64,000 nt of DNA. Source: Mycolicibacterium mucogenicum DSM 44124 (GTDB lineage Bacteria > Actinomycetota > Actinomycetes > Mycobacteriales > Mycobacteriaceae). Where the stretch lies: contig NZ_CP062008.1 of the NCBI RefSeq assembly GCF_005670685.2, positions 4,650,001-4,714,000 on the forward strand, written 5' to 3'. Position 1 is the stretch's first letter, and every line of letters starts with the position of its first letter. Made by a program: the position numbers and the translations under genes. Below, piece by piece: positions 44,292-52,905 of this stretch. The notes beneath the pieces are model-generated. The model worked only from the letters and a program-made list of their open reading frames with translations, did no database searches and was not told the DNA's origin.

Positions 44292-44327
44292 AAAAAAGAA
44301 GGGCCCCCGCCGAAGCGGAGGCCCTTC
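44292..44327 (-). terminator. Rho-independent terminator of the rpsH-rplO transcript
   Basis: Thirteen-base arms GAAGGGCCCCCGC (44298-44310) and GCGGAGGCCCTTC (44315-44327), with one mismatch and a CGAA (reverse TTCG) loop, are followed on the minus strand by TTTTTT (44292-44297). It lies 12 bases after the rplO stop. Confidence 0.92.
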
Positions 44328-44338
44328 TCGTCGAGCTC

Positions 44339-44782
44339 TTACAGCTCGGTCGCGCTACCACCAGCAGCGGTGATCGCCTCACGGGCGCTACCACTGAACT
44401 TGTTGGCGGTGACGTCGACCTTGACGGCCAGCGTGCCGTCGCCGAGCACCTTGACCAGGGTGTTCTTGCGAACCAGGCCCGCGGCCACCAGCTCGTCCAC
44501 ACCGACGGTGCCGCCCTGCGGGAACGCCTTGGCGAGGTCGCCGACGTTCACCACCGCGTACTCCGTGCGGAAGCGGTTGCGGAAGCCCTTGAGCTTCGGC
44601 AGACGCATGTGGATCGGCATCTGGCCACCCTCGAACGTCACGGGGACGTTCTTGCGGGCCTTGGTGCCCTTGGTACCACGACCAGCGGTCTTACCCTTGG
44701 AGCCCTCACCACGACCGACGCGGGTCTTGGCCTTCTTGGACCCCGCGGCCGGCTTGAGGTCGTGCAGCTTGATGACGCTCAT
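44339..44782 (-). CDS. rplO: 50S ribosomal protein L15
   Basis: L15 joins late in 50S assembly. The 147 residues have the [21 protein letters not shown]-terminus and a conserved GFEGGQMP-like segment ([20 protein letters not shown] near 50-70). Length is normal. It is the last gene before the strong terminator and its ATG 44782 follows the rpmD stop at once. Confidence 0.98.
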   Translation of the reverse strand: MSVIKLHDLKPAAGSKKAKTRVGRGEGSKGKTAGRGTKGTKARKNVPVTFEGGQMPIHMRLPKLKGFRNRFRTEYAVVNVGDLAKAFPQGGTVGVDELVAAGLVRKNTLVKVLGDGTLAVKVDVTANKFSGSAREAITAAGGSATEL

Positions 44783-44962
44783 TTACGCCTCCTCAACCGT
44801 GACGAGGTGGTTGACCACCGCGAGCAGACCACGGGTCTGCGCGTTGTCCTCGCGAACGACGGACTGGCGGATCTTGCGCAATCCCAGCGTCCGCAGGCTC
44901 TCGCGCTGCTTCCACCGGGCACCCACGGTGCCACGCACCTGGGTGATCTTCAGTTCAGCCAT
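44783..44962 (-). CDS. rpmD: 50S ribosomal protein L30
   Basis: The 59-residue protein reads [20 protein letters not shown], contains [14 protein letters not shown], and ends [11 protein letters not shown]. It has the single L30 domain of bacteria. It starts at ATG 44962, two bases after rpsE. Its stop codon is adjacent to the rplO start. Confidence 0.97.
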   Translation of the reverse strand: MAELKITQVRGTVGARWKQRESLRTLGLRKIRQSVVREDNAQTRGLLAVVNHLVTVEEA

Positions 44963-44964
44963 GA

Positions 44965-45636
44965 TTATGCCGATCCTTCACGCGCTGCCGAGGCGGCGAG
45001 CGCTTCTGCCTCACGCCGGGCCCGCAGCATGCCGGCCGGCGCAACATCTTCGATGGGCAGGCCACGACGGGCTGCCACTTCCTCCGGACGCTGCAGCTGC
45101 TTCAGCGCGGCAACGGTGGCGTGCACCACGTTGATCGCGTTGTCGCTGCCCAGCGACTTGGCCAGGATGTCGTGCACGCCGGCGCATTCCAGCACCGCGC
45201 GAGCCGCACCACCGGCGATCACACCGGTACCCGGGCTGGCCGGGCGCAGCATCACGACACCGGCAGCGGCCTCGCCCTGAACCGGGTGCACGATGGTGCC
45301 ACCGATCAGCGGGACGCGGAAGAAGCCCTTGCGAGCCTCCTCGACACCCTTGGCGATGGCGGCCGGAACTTCCTTGGCCTTGCCGTAGCCGACGCCCACC
45401 ATGCCGTGGCCGTCACCGACGATCACCAGCGCGGTGAAGCTGAAGCGCCGACCACCCTTGACCACCTTCGAAACGCGGTTGATGGTGACAACGCGCTCGA
45501 TGTAGTTGCTCTTCTCACCGCGGTCATCGCCACGGCCACGGCCACCACGGTCGTCGCGACGGCCACGGCCGTCACGGTCGCCGCGGCCACCACGGTTGTC
45601 CTGCGCCGAACCGGCGCCAGCCTGGTCGGCCATCAT
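44965..45636 (-). CDS. rpsE: 30S ribosomal protein S5
   Basis: S5 is at the 30S solvent side and affects decoding fidelity. The 223 residues begin with a ~45-residue Gly/Arg/Asp-rich tail, then the double-stranded RNA-binding-like domain ([23 protein letters not shown]) and the C-terminal [15 protein letters not shown] segment. The tail makes it longer than E. coli S5 (~167). Two adjacent ATGs (45636 and 45633) follow a GGAAGGA site, and either may be used. Confidence 0.97.
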   Translation of the reverse strand: MMADQAGAGSAQDNRGGRGDRDGRGRRDDRGGRGRGDDRGEKSNYIERVVTINRVSKVVKGGRRFSFTALVIVGDGHGMVGVGYGKAKEVPAAIAKGVEEARKGFFRVPLIGGTIVHPVQGEAAAGVVMLRPASPGTGVIAGGAARAVLECAGVHDILAKSLGSDNAINVVHATVAALKQLQRPEEVAARRGLPIEDVAPAGMLRARREAEALAASAAREGSA

Positions 45637-45667
45637 GCAGTCCTTCCGGTCATCTTCAAGTAAGTCA

Positions 45668-46069
45668 TTAGAACGTCAACCCGCTTTCACGAGCGGCGTC
45701 GGCGAGCGCGGCGATCCGGCCGCCGTAGCTGTAGCCACCGCGGTCGAAAACGACCTCGGAGATGCCGGCAGCCTTGGCACGCTCGGCGATCAGCTGACCC
45801 ACACGGGTGCTGACGGCCTTCTTGTCACCGTCGACGGCACGCACGTCGGCCTCGATGGACGACGCGGCGGCCAGCGTGGTGCCGGTCAGGTCGTCGATCA
45901 CCTGGACGTGGATGTGCCGCGAGGAGCGGTTCACCATCAGACGCGGACGCTCGGCGGTGCCGGCGACCTTCTTGCGCAGACGGGCGTGACGGCGCAGACG
46001 CGCCACCCGACGGGTCTCAGAGATGTTCTGGCCCAACGGCTTACGCTTGTCGGTCTCAGTGTTGGCCAT
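45668..46069 (-). CDS. rplR: 50S ribosomal protein L18
   Basis: L18 binds 5S rRNA together with L5. The 133 residues have [35 protein letters not shown], the L18 signature, after a ~25-residue extension. It lies two bases after rplF and 31 before rpsE. Confidence 0.97.
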   Translation of the reverse strand: MANTETDKRKPLGQNISETRRVARLRRHARLRKKVAGTAERPRLMVNRSSRHIHVQVIDDLTGTTLAAASSIEADVRAVDGDKKAVSTRVGQLIAERAKAAGISEVVFDRGGYSYGGRIAALADAARESGLTF

Positions 46070-46071
46070 TG

Positions 46072-46611
46072 CTACTTACCTGTCTTTCCGACCTTGCGGC
46101 GGATCTGCTCACCCTCGTAGCGAATGCCCTTGCCCTTGTACGGGTCGGGGCGACGCAGGCGGCGGATGACTGCCGAGATCTGGCCGACTTTCTGCTTGTC
46201 GATGCCGGACACCGAGAACTTCGTCGGGGTCTCGACTGCGAACGTGATGCCCTCGGGGGCCTCGATCAGCACCGGGTGGCTGTAGCCGAGCGCGAACTCC
46301 AGGTTCGAGCCCTTGGCCTGCACGCGGTAACCGACGCCGAAGATTTCCATCTTGGTGGTGTAGCCCTGCGTCACACCGGTCACCAGGTTGGCGATCAGCG
46401 TGCGGGACAGTCCGTGCAGCGAGCGGTTACGACGCTCGTCGTTCGGACGGGTGACCACGACGGCACCTTCGTCGTTGCGCGACACCTCGATGGGCTCGGC
46501 AACATCGAGCGCCAGGGTGCCCTTGGGGCCCTTCACGGCGATGTTCTGGCCGTCGATGGTCACATCGACACCGGCCGGAATGGCAACCGGCTGCTTTCCA
46601 ATACGCGACAT
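46072..46611 (-). CDS. rplF: 50S ribosomal protein L6
   Basis: L6 lies near the factor-binding site of the 50S. The 179 residues form two repeated domains: [17 protein letters not shown] at the start and the C-terminal [30 protein letters not shown] signature. Length is normal. It lies 12 bases after rpsH. Confidence 0.98.
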   Translation of the reverse strand: MSRIGKQPVAIPAGVDVTIDGQNIAVKGPKGTLALDVAEPIEVSRNDEGAVVVTRPNDERRNRSLHGLSRTLIANLVTGVTQGYTTKMEIFGVGYRVQAKGSNLEFALGYSHPVLIEAPEGITFAVETPTKFSVSGIDKQKVGQISAVIRRLRRPDPYKGKGIRYEGEQIRRKVGKTGK

Positions 46612-46623
46612 GTTTTCTGCCCC

Positions 46624-47022
46624 CTACCAGACGTAAGCGAGGACTTCGCCGCCCACGCCCTGTCGAGCTGCCTGGCGGTCGGTGAGCAGGCCGGAGGACG
46701 TGGAGATGATCGCCACGCCCAGGCCACCCAGAACCCGCGGCAGGTTGGTGGATTTCGCGTACACCCGCAGACCGGGCTTCGACACCCGGCGGAGGCCGGC
46801 GATGCTGCGCTCGCGGCTCGGGCCGTACTTGAGGGAAACAACGAGGCTCTTGCCCACGCGGGCGTCCTCGGTGCGGTAGTCGGTGATGTAACCCTCCTTC
46901 TTGAGGATCTCGGCGATGTTCGCCTTGATCTTCGAGTGGGGCAGGGTCACCTCGTCGTGGTACGCCGAGTTGGCGTTGCGCAGACGTGTCAAGAAGTCTG
47001 CGATCGGATCCGTCATTGTCAT
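46624..47022 (-). CDS. rpsH: 30S ribosomal protein S8
   Basis: S8 binds helix 21 of 16S rRNA and in E. coli represses the spc operon. The 132 residues start [18 protein letters not shown] at ATG 47022, which gives the usual mycobacterial length. A further in-frame codon at 47106 adds a non-conserved Arg-rich stretch. The C-terminal [20 protein letters not shown] is present. It heads a separate transcript here, because rpsN is not adjacent: 336 bases and a methyltransferase gene intervene. Confidence 0.97.
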   Translation of the reverse strand: MTMTDPIADFLTRLRNANSAYHDEVTLPHSKIKANIAEILKKEGYITDYRTEDARVGKSLVVSLKYGPSRERSIAGLRRVSKPGLRVYAKSTNLPRVLGGLGVAIISTSSGLLTDRQAARQGVGGEVLAYVW

Positions 47023-47139
47023 GACAGCGTTGATCAACCTTTCTCGCTGCGGTTCCCATGCATCACGCCCGTGTCGGTCCCACCTTGCGGTGGCTCGGCA
47101 CGTCACATCGTGGGCCTGCTACGAAGTGTTTTCCCTTAT

Positions 47140-47157
47140 CTGACCGAGGTCGGTCAG
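47140..47157. promoter_or_regulatory. Near-palindrome in the rpsH leader
   Basis: CTGACCGA (47140-47147), GG, TCGGTCAG (47150-47157): eight-base perfect arms. It lies between the putative rpsH promoter and the gene. It could be an operator for a dimeric repressor or, in RNA, a short hairpin used for translational control. No other feature in 47023-47358 is clear apart from the promoter boxes. Confidence 0.5.
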
Positions 47158-47241
47158 GGGTCGTGCATCAGTAGTGCAATCCAGTTTCAGAAGGCACGTA
47201 CCGATCGGCCATTGGACGAAGACGCCCATGGCAACCTGCCC

Positions 47242-47270
47242 AGTGTAGACAATGCGCAGCTCAGGGCCAA
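47242..47270 (-). promoter_or_regulatory. Putative housekeeping promoter for rpsH-rplO
   Basis: Minus strand: TTGGCC (47265-47270), 17 bases, TACACT (47242-47247), about 220 bases before the rpsH start. It fits a SigA-type promoter and would replace the lost connection to rpsN. Confidence 0.45.
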
Positions 47271-47358
47271 ATCCGTGCAGATTTCCGCCGAGCGTGGGGG
47301 TTGGCGCGGTTTTCCGGCCGGATTTCCGCGTAATCCCCCACTCTCGAAGCAGTACAAA

Positions 47359-48108
47359 TCACCGCCGTGCCTCGATGAGATGCCGGGTCGAGTGGGCGAC
47401 GAACGGCGTGCCGTCGCGCATCCGGCGGTCGAGCTCGACGAGTTGTTCCCGGTACCGCTCCACCGAGAAACCGGGCACCCACCAGGGACATTTACGCAGA
47501 ATCCAGACGACGGCGCCGACGTCGTAGAACTCCATCCGGCAGCGCGCTTCGCGCAGGTCGGTGACCGCGAGGCCGGCGTGCACGGCGGCGTCCGCTTCGT
47601 GATGCGGGTCGCGCTGCCTGCGCTCGACGGGAAGCGGGCCGAGAAAGTACTCGATGAGTTCGAACGCCGAGGCGGGGCCGACGTGCTGCGCGAAGTAGTG
47701 GCCGCCGGGGTGCAGCACCCGGGCGATCTCCGACCAGTTGGGGGCGACGGGGTGACGCGACGTGACGAGGTCGAAGGAACCGTCGTCGAAGGGCAGCCGC
47801 CCGGTTGCCGCGGTCTCGACGACCTGGACGCCCCGTGGCGACAGCCGCTCACGCGCGGCACGCGCATTCGGTGGCCAGGACTCGGTGACGACGAGACGCG
47901 GCGGCAGCACGGGCATCTCGTCGATGACCTCACCGCCGCCGGTGTCCAGATCCAGTGCGGCACGGGCGTTCTCGAACCGTCGCGCCAGCAGTTGCACGTA
48001 GCTCCACGGCGGCCGTTCCTCCACCGCACGGCCGGCAAGCCAGCCGAAACCCCACCCGGTCACATCGGCCGTCTCGGCTTCGTGCACCAGGTCGGCAAAG
48101 CTCCGCAT
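47359..48108 (-). CDS. SAM-dependent class I methyltransferase inserted in the spc ribosomal operon
   Basis: The 249-residue protein has the SAM motif ALDLDTGGGEVIDEMP near 55 and a post-motif LPFDDGSFDLVTSRHPV near 105, typical of Methyltransf_11/25 types. Substrate unknown. I prefer ATG 48108 preceded by GGGGTGA; GTG 48117 is the alternative. It lies between rpsN, whose transcript ends at a hairpin, and rpsH. The M. tuberculosis order has rpsN directly before rpsH, so this gene appears to be an insertion in this lineage. Codon use is similar to its neighbours. Confidence 0.8.
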   Translation of the reverse strand: MRSFADLVHEAETADVTGWGFGWLAGRAVEERPPWSYVQLLARRFENARAALDLDTGGGEVIDEMPVLPPRLVVTESWPPNARAARERLSPRGVQVVETAATGRLPFDDGSFDLVTSRHPVAPNWSEIARVLHPGGHYFAQHVGPASAFELIEYFLGPLPVERRQRDPHHEADAAVHAGLAVTDLREARCRMEFYDVGAVVWILRKCPWWVPGFSVERYREQLVELDRRMRDGTPFVAHSTRHLIEARR

Positions 48109-48131
48109 GTCGATCACCCCGGGCAGAACGC

Positions 48132-48167
48132 AAAAGCCGCCCCGGTCACGAGGACCGGGGCGGCTTT
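48132..48167. terminator. Terminator after rpsN
   Basis: Fifteen-base perfect arms AAAGCCGCCCCGGTC (48133-48147) and GACCGGGGCGGCTTT (48153-48167) with a five-base loop; a TTTT run follows on the minus strand. It ends the rplN-rplX-rplE-rpsN transcript and separates it from the methyltransferase gene. Confidence 0.9.
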
Positions 48168-48192
48168 CTACAGCGTCATGAGACGGGCAGAG

Positions 48193-48378
48193 TCACCAGC
48201 TGGACTTCTGCACGCCGGGCAGCTCGCCGGCGTGGGCCATCTCCCGCAGGCAGATTCGGCACAGGCCGAACTTGCGGAACACCGAGTGCGGGCGACCGCA
48301 CTTGTTGCAGCGGGTGTAGCCACGCACCGCGAACTTCGGCTTCTTGTTGGCCTTGTTGACCAGAGCCTTCTTTGCCAT
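48193..48378 (-). CDS. rpsN: 30S ribosomal protein S14, zinc-binding form
   Basis: The 61-residue S14 has four zinc-ligand cysteines ([23 protein letters not shown]), the short zinc-dependent type (rpsZ/rpsN1). It starts at ATG 48378, two bases after rplE. In mycobacteria this form is replaced by a Cys-free paralogue under zinc limitation; that paralogue is not in the window. Confidence 0.97.
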   Translation of the reverse strand: MAKKALVNKANKKPKFAVRGYTRCNKCGRPHSVFRKFGLCRICLREMAHAGELPGVQKSSW

Positions 48379-48380
48379 TG

Positions 48381-48944
48381 TCAGTTCTCCTTGAACGGGA
48401 AGCCCAGGGCCCGCAGCAACGCACGGCCTTCGTCGTCAGTGGTGGCCGAGGTGACGACCGTGATGTCCATGCCGCGGGGGCGGTCGATCGAGTCGACGTC
48501 GATCTCGTGGAACATCGACTGCTCGTTGAGGCCGAAGGTGTAGTTGCCGCTGCCGTCGAACTGCTTGGCCGACAGGCCGCGGAAGTCGCGGATACGGGGC
48601 AGTGCGATGGAGATCAGGCGGTCCAGGAATTCCCACATGCGGTCGCCACGCAGGGTGACGCGGCAGCCGATCGGCATGCCCTCACGCAGCTTGAACTGCG
48701 CGATGGACTTGCGGGCCTTGCGGATTTCCGGCTTCTGGCCGGTGATCAGCGTCAGGTCGTTGACCGCGCCGTTGATCAGCTTGGCGTCGCGGGCGGCGTC
48801 ACCGACACCCATGTTGACGACAACCTTGACCACGCCGGGGATCTGCATGACGTTGGCGTAGTTGAATTCGTTGTTGAGCGCGTCGCGGATCTCTTCGCGG
48901 TAACGCGTCTTCAGCCGGGGCTGAGTGTTTTCCACAGTGGTCAT
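48381..48944 (-). CDS. rplE: 50S ribosomal protein L5
   Basis: L5 binds 5S rRNA and contacts P-site tRNA. The 187 residues have [20 protein letters not shown] near 30 and [15 protein letters not shown] near 140. I start at ATG 48944 with an AAGGA site inside the rplX end, which gives the normal mycobacterial length. In-frame codons up to 49001 lie inside rplX. It is one base after the rplX stop. Confidence 0.97.
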   Translation of the reverse strand: MTTVENTQPRLKTRYREEIRDALNNEFNYANVMQIPGVVKVVVNMGVGDAARDAKLINGAVNDLTLITGQKPEIRKARKSIAQFKLREGMPIGCRVTLRGDRMWEFLDRLISIALPRIRDFRGLSAKQFDGSGNYTFGLNEQSMFHEIDVDSIDRPRGMDITVVTSATTDDEGRALLRALGFPFKEN

Positions 48945-48945
48945 C

Positions 48946-49263
48946 TCAGATGTCCTTGCCATTGCGCTTGGAGATACGGACCTTCTTGCCGCTCTCCTCA
49001 TCGACGCGGTAGCCGATGCGGGTCGCGTTACCGTCGGAGTCGACCACCATCACGTTCGAAACGTGGATCGGCGCCTCCTGGGTGACGATGCCACCCGACG
49101 ATGCACCACGCTCGTTCTGAGACTGCGCGGTGTGCTTCTTGATCCGGTTGACGCCCTCAACGAGCACCTTGTTGCGGGTCGGGTAGGCCTCGATGACCTT
49201 GCCCTTGGCACCCTTGTCCTTGCCGGCGATGACCAGCACGGTGTCGCCCTTGTGCACCTTCAT
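48946..49263 (-). CDS. rplX: 50S ribosomal protein L24
   Basis: L24 starts 50S assembly. The 105 residues carry a KOW motif at the N-terminus ([21 protein letters not shown]). I choose ATG 49263, seven bases after GGAGG; it overlaps the rplN stop (TGATG). GTG 49266 is too close to the ribosome binding site. Confidence 0.97.
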   Translation of the reverse strand: MKVHKGDTVLVIAGKDKGAKGKVIEAYPTRNKVLVEGVNRIKKHTAQSQNERGASSGGIVTQEAPIHVSNVMVVDSDGNATRIGYRVDEESGKKVRISKRNGKDI

Positions 49264-49631
49264 CACAAAACCTCCGGGGCCAGCGAGACGATCTTCATGA
49301 ACTTCTTCTCGCGCAGTTCGCGACCGACCGGCCCGAAGATGCGGGTACCGCGGGGGTCATTGTCGTTCTTGATGATGACGGCGGCGTTCTCGTCGAACTT
49401 GATGTAGCTGCCGTCCGGCCGGCGGCGCTCCTTGACGGTGCGCACGACGACGGCCTTGACCACGTCACCACGCTTGACGTTGCCGCCCGGGATGGCGTCC
49501 TTGACGGTCGCCACGATGATGTCGCCGATGCCGGCGTAGCGCCGCGACGAGCCACCGAGCACGCGGATGCAAAGGATTTCCTTTGCGCCCGTGTTGTCGG
49601 CGACCTTGAGTCGCGATTCCTGCTGAATCAC
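49263..49631 (-). CDS. rplN: 50S ribosomal protein L14
   Basis: L14 lies at the 30S-50S interface. The 122 residues begin [20 protein letters not shown] at GTG 49631 (GGAG site upstream), which matches the universal family start; an in-frame codon at 49661 adds ten non-conserved residues. It is the first gene of the rplN-rplX-rplE-rpsN transcript. Confidence 0.98.
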   Translation of the reverse strand: MIQQESRLKVADNTGAKEILCIRVLGGSSRRYAGIGDIIVATVKDAIPGGNVKRGDVVKAVVVRTVKERRRPDGSYIKFDENAAVIIKNDNDPRGTRIFGPVGRELREKKFMKIVSLAPEVL

Positions 49632-49751
49632 TCGATCTCCTGACCTGGGGTTTGTATGCACGCCAGATACCGACCTGGACGTGCGCGGTCTTGTTGTCCA
49701 AGGGCACGCAGAGTCGGCGTGTGACCGGGGTCTGCCCTGGGCAACCCCTAC

Positions 49752-49780
49752 ATACTAGGCGAGCAGCCATAACGCTCCAA
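49752..49780 (-). promoter_or_regulatory. Putative housekeeping promoter for rplN operon
   Basis: Minus strand: TTGGAG (49775-49780), 17 bases, TAGTAT (49752-49757), about 120 bases before the rplN GTG. It matches the SigA pattern and spacing well. Confidence 0.55.
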
Positions 49781-49808
49781 ATCGCTGCTCATCCAGGGCC
49801 GGAAACGG

Positions 49809-49847
49809 CGAAATGGCCGCTGCCGTTCGTCGGCAGCGACCATTTCG
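49809..49847. terminator. Long stem-loop after the YeiH-type transporter gene
   Basis: Seventeen-base arms CGAAATGG-CCGCTGCCG (49809-49825) and CGGCAGCGACCATTTCG (49831-49847), one mismatch, five-base loop, 21 bases past the stop at 49869. There is no T-run, so it would be a U-less terminator of the kind common in mycobacteria. Confidence 0.65.
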
Positions 49848-49868
49848 GCGGTCTCGGACAGTCGGCGG

Positions 49869-51008
49869 TCAGCCCCCGATGCCCCAGCCCAGGACACGCG
49901 ACGTCAGCAGCACCAGCGCCAGTGACACCGTCGCCACCACGACCAGGCCGATCACCGCGACGACGAGCGGGCGCCAGCCGGTGCGTGCGATCTGCCGGAA
50001 GTCGGTGGACAGCCCGACCCCCGCGAAGGTCAGCAGGAAGGCCCACTTGGACACCGCGGCCAGGTTCGCGATCTGTCCCTTGCTCAACAGCCCGGCGGTG
50101 ACGACGGCCGAGACCGCCAGGAAGCCGAGGACGAATTTCGGGAACTTCTGCCACACGAACGCGGCCTTTGCGCGCACGCCGGAGGCGACGGCGTCGGCCT
50201 CTCCCTTGGCGGCCCAGTAGATGGCGAAGCCGAGGACGACGAAGCCGATCAGCGCGTTGCGCACCGACTTCACCAGGACTGCGGTCTTGCCGGCCTCGTC
50301 GGAGAAGAGGTAGCCGGTGGCCGTGGTCTCGGCGGTGTTGTCGACGGCGAGGCCGGCCCACAACCCGAACTCGTGGTCGGTGAGCCCGATGGCGTGCCCC
50401 AGGGGCGGCAGCACGAACAGCGCGACGGCACCGAGCGCCAGGATCGACGCGATCGCGTAGCTGACATCGGAGTTGCGGGCCCGGATGGCGCCCTTGGCCG
50501 CGATGATCGCCGACACCCCGCAGATCGATGTGCCGATGGCCAGCAGCGAGCCGAGCTTGCCGGACAGGCCGAACCACCGGGCCGCGGCGATGATGATGGC
50601 GCCGGCGACGGTCATGTCGATCAGGATCTGCACCAGACTGGTGGCGCCGAGCTTGAGGACGTCACCGAGGACGAACCGCGCGCCCAACAGGACGATGCCG
50701 ATCTTGAGCCAGAATTCGTAGGTGGCGACGCCCGGACGGAAAATCCGGTGCAGACCAACGGTATTGGTGATGATCAACCCGAAAACGATGGCCCACAGCA
50801 CGTATTCGATGTCGGGCACGTGCCAGTGCTGGTGCTTGGCCAGCGCCAGCCAACCGATTTGGGCGTACTTGCCCGCCAGACCCACTACCACCAGGAGCAG
50901 TAGGCCCGGGATGTAGTCGAGGAACCGCCGGGCGCCCGTGGATTCGGTGTAGTCGCCCGAATCGACGTGATCGGAGGTATCAGAGGTATCAGCCGCATCG
51001 ACAGTCAT
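49869..51008 (-). CDS. YeiH/UPF0324-family membrane transporter (putative sulfate exporter)
   Basis: The 379-residue protein has about ten membrane helices after a ~28-residue Asp/Ser/Thr-rich cytoplasmic head. Family segments include [31 protein letters not shown], the [21 protein letters not shown] loop and [18 protein letters not shown]. The family is often called putative sulfate exporter, but the substrate is not firmly proved. It starts at ATG 51008, four bases after a 41-residue membrane protein gene, which is probably co-translated. Confidence 0.85.
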   Translation of the reverse strand: MTVDAADTSDTSDHVDSGDYTESTGARRFLDYIPGLLLLVVVGLAGKYAQIGWLALAKHQHWHVPDIEYVLWAIVFGLIITNTVGLHRIFRPGVATYEFWLKIGIVLLGARFVLGDVLKLGATSLVQILIDMTVAGAIIIAAARWFGLSGKLGSLLAIGTSICGVSAIIAAKGAIRARNSDVSYAIASILALGAVALFVLPPLGHAIGLTDHEFGLWAGLAVDNTAETTATGYLFSDEAGKTAVLVKSVRNALIGFVVLGFAIYWAAKGEADAVASGVRAKAAFVWQKFPKFVLGFLAVSAVVTAGLLSKGQIANLAAVSKWAFLLTFAGVGLSTDFRQIARTGWRPLVVAVIGLVVVATVSLALVLLTSRVLGWGIGG

Positions 51009-51012
51009 CGCG

Positions 51013-51138
51013 TCACCAGCCGATCTTCGGCAGCACGCCGGCCACCGCCAGCGCGGTCACCGCGAGGCCCAAAATTGTTGCCCACCAATCAGTCCCGACG
51101 CGGCTCACCCAGCTCTGCGTCACCTCGGTCTCAGTCAT
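51013..51138 (-). CDS. 41-residue single-pass membrane protein upstream of the YeiH-type transporter
   Basis: ATG 51138 has GGGAGAGG four bases upstream. The protein starts [20 protein letters not shown], continues with one hydrophobic helix (about residues 19-36, [18 protein letters not shown]) and ends LPKIGW. Four bases separate its stop from the transporter's start. A good ribosome binding site, single helix and tight coupling make it a real gene. By analogy with other small transporter subunits it may stabilise the transporter. No named family recognised. Confidence 0.72.
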   Translation of the reverse strand: MTETEVTQSWVSRVGTDWWATILGLAVTALAVAGVLPKIGW

Positions 51139-51226
51139 CACGCCTCTCCCGTCACCCGATGTGGGCTCATCGTTGCGGGTGCCGCGCCGACTGCACAGGG
51201 ATCTGCTCGCGCTGACCAGAAGGAGG

Positions 51227-51829
51227 TCAGCCGAGAATCGCGTGCGCCAGCCGCGTCAGCGCGCCGCTGATCTGCGCGACGGACAGGCCGCGTTCGCGTT
51301 GGTGGAGGAAGTTCTCGGCGGCCAACGGCGCCAACATAATGTCCACGAGCGGGTCCGGCTCGGCCACGTCGGCCTGCACCAGCAGGGCGCGGACGTGCGC
51401 GGCCCAGAAACCGTAGGCCCCGGTGCGATAGCGGGCGCCGCCGATCTCGGCGCCGAGCGCGAGATCCACATGCCGGTCGAGAAGGTCGACCATGGCGGCA
51501 TAGAACGCCGAAAGCCGTTCTGCCGGCGCGGCTCCCGGCCCGAGCGGGGGCGCTCCGGAGATCAATTGGCGCTGCAGAGCGCGCTCATGCTCGTCGAGCA
51601 GCGCGACGGCGACGGCGGCGGTATTGGGGTAGCGCCGATACAGCGTGCCGCGTCCGACGCCGGCCGCCGTGGCGATGTGCTCCATGGTGACGCTGCGCGG
51701 ATCACGATCGGCGAAGACCTCCGCGGCCGCGGCCAGGATCCGGGCGCGGTTGCGCGCGGCGTCGGCCCGCTCGGTGCCGCCGCCCTCAGTGCCTGCGTCG
51801 TCGCCGAGCAGGTCCTGACCGATGTCCAC
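51227..51829 (-). CDS. TetR-family transcriptional regulator
   Basis: The ~200-residue protein has the N-terminal TetR helix-turn-helix (NRARILAAAAEVFADRDPRSVTMEHIATAAGVGRGTLYRRYPNTAAVAVAL) and a helical ligand-binding domain. Its start is GTG 51829 or 51832; longer readings enter the operators. It faces the azoreductase gene across paired operator-like repeats (51857-51911). It probably represses azoR, the efflux gene and itself. Confidence 0.88.
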   Translation of the reverse strand: MDIGQDLLGDDAGTEGGGTERADAARNRARILAAAAEVFADRDPRSVTMEHIATAAGVGRGTLYRRYPNTAAVAVALLDEHERALQRQLISGAPPLGPGAAPAERLSAFYAAMVDLLDRHVDLALGAEIGGARYRTGAYGFWAAHVRALLVQADVAEPDPLVDIMLAPLAAENFLHQRERGLSVAQISGALTRLAHAILG

Positions 51830-51856
51830 CACCGCACAATAGCCCACTCCAGGAAT

Positions 51857-51911
51857 AAGTGGACACAACGTCCGGTTAGTTGCATCATCAATCCGGACAC
51901 AGTGTCCACTT
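51857..51911. promoter_or_regulatory. Paired TetR operator-like repeats between tetR and azoreductase
   Basis: Left arm 51857-51875 (AAGTGGACACAACGTCCGG) and right arm 51893-51911 (CCGGACACAGTGTCCACTT) are inverted copies of each other, differing at three central bases. Each arm also contains a shorter palindrome (GGACAC and GTGTCC). They flank the promoter region of the 96-base divergent gap, a typical autorepressor layout. Confidence 0.75.
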
Positions 51912-51925
51912 TTGAGAGGATGGCC

Positions 51926-52579
51926 ATGACCACGTTGCTTCACCTGGATGCCAGCGCCCGGAACCCGTCGATCAGCAGGCAGCTCAGCGCCGAGTTCGCG
52001 CAGGCCTGGCGTACGGCAGCGCCCGCCGGCACCTACCGCTACCGCGACGTGGCGGCCGATCCGGTGCCGTTCATCGACGCCGGCTGGACCGAGATCTGCG
52101 ATGCGGCACTTGCCGCCGGCGTCACCGACCTCGACGAGCTCGCGGGCCTGGCGCGCACCCCCGCCCAAACCGCGGCGTGGGCCGTCGTCGAACCACTGCT
52201 TGCCGAATTGCGCTCGGCCGACGTCGTGTTGATTGGCACGCCGATGTACAACTACTCGATTCCGGCCGCTCTGAAGGCCTGGCTGGACCAGGTGACGTTT
52301 CCACGAATGTCGTTGGCACCCCGACGGTTCGTGGTCGCCACCGCACGAGGTGGCGCCTACTCGCCGGGCTCACCCAAGGCGGCCTTCGACTATCAGGAGA
52401 GGTTCCTGCGCGACTTCTTCGCCGGGCATTTCGCCGTCACCGACACCGTGTTCATCAACGCCGAACTGGCCAACTCCCGAGTGGATCCCGCGCTCGCCCA
52501 GTTCCGGACCGGGCACGACGCGTCCCTGACGGCCGCCCTGAACACGGCGCGCGCGTTGGCCGCGGAGTATGCGAAATGA
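51926..52579 (+). CDS. FMN-dependent NADH:quinone/azo oxidoreductase (AzoR-like)
   Basis: The 217-residue flavodoxin-fold enzyme has LHLDASARNPSISRQLSAEF at the start, the FMN-phosphate loop, GTPMYNYSIPAALKAWLDQV near 105 and ATARGGAYSPG near 138. Such enzymes reduce quinones and azo dyes by two electrons, protecting from quinone stress. The start is ATG 51926, five bases after GAGAGGA; ATG 51920 is the alternative. Its stop overlaps the start of the efflux gene (AATGA). Confidence 0.9.
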   Translation: MTTLLHLDASARNPSISRQLSAEFAQAWRTAAPAGTYRYRDVAADPVPFIDAGWTEICDAALAAGVTDLDELAGLARTPAQTAAWAVVEPLLAELRSADVVLIGTPMYNYSIPAALKAWLDQVTFPRMSLAPRRFVVATARGGAYSPGSPKAAFDYQERFLRDFFAGHFAVTDTVFINAELANSRVDPALAQFRTGHDASLTAALNTARALAAEYAK

Positions 52580-52896
52580 ATTGGCTCATCCTCGCTTTGG
52601 CCGGCGGTGTGGAGATCGCCTGGTCCCAGAGCATCAAACCGACCGACGGGTTCACCCGCCTGCTGCCGACGGTCGTCTGCGTACTGGTCGGCGCCTTGTC
52701 GGTGTACTTGTTGTCGCTGGCGATGCGGACCTTGCCGGTCGGCACCGCCTATGCGGTATTCACCGGCATCGGCGCCGTCGGGGCCATCGCCATCGGGGTG
52801 CTGGTCCACAAGGACCCACTCAATATCGGCCGCGCGGTGGCGTTGTCGATGATCGTCGGCGGAATCGTGTTGGCCCGCTTGACAAATCCCGAATGA
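52576..52896 (+). CDS. Small multidrug resistance (SMR) family efflux protein
   Basis: The 106-residue protein has four membrane helices and the proton/drug-coupling Glu13 in GGVEIAWSQSIKPTDGF. SMR members export cationic biocides or guanidinium. The SugE and QacC/EmrE subtypes cannot be separated here. It overlaps the azoreductase gene by four bases and shares the TetR operator. It ends ten bases from the convergent lipoprotein gene. Confidence 0.88.
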   Translation: MNWLILALAGGVEIAWSQSIKPTDGFTRLLPTVVCVLVGALSVYLLSLAMRTLPVGTAYAVFTGIGAVGAIAIGVLVHKDPLNIGRAVALSMIVGGIVLARLTNPE

Positions 52897-52905
52897 CGAC
52901 CCTGC

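Noticed and set aside
46069..48543. An 824-codon plus-strand frame.
   Set aside because: Opposite rplF, rpsH, a methyltransferase, rpsN and rplE; no domain is visible.
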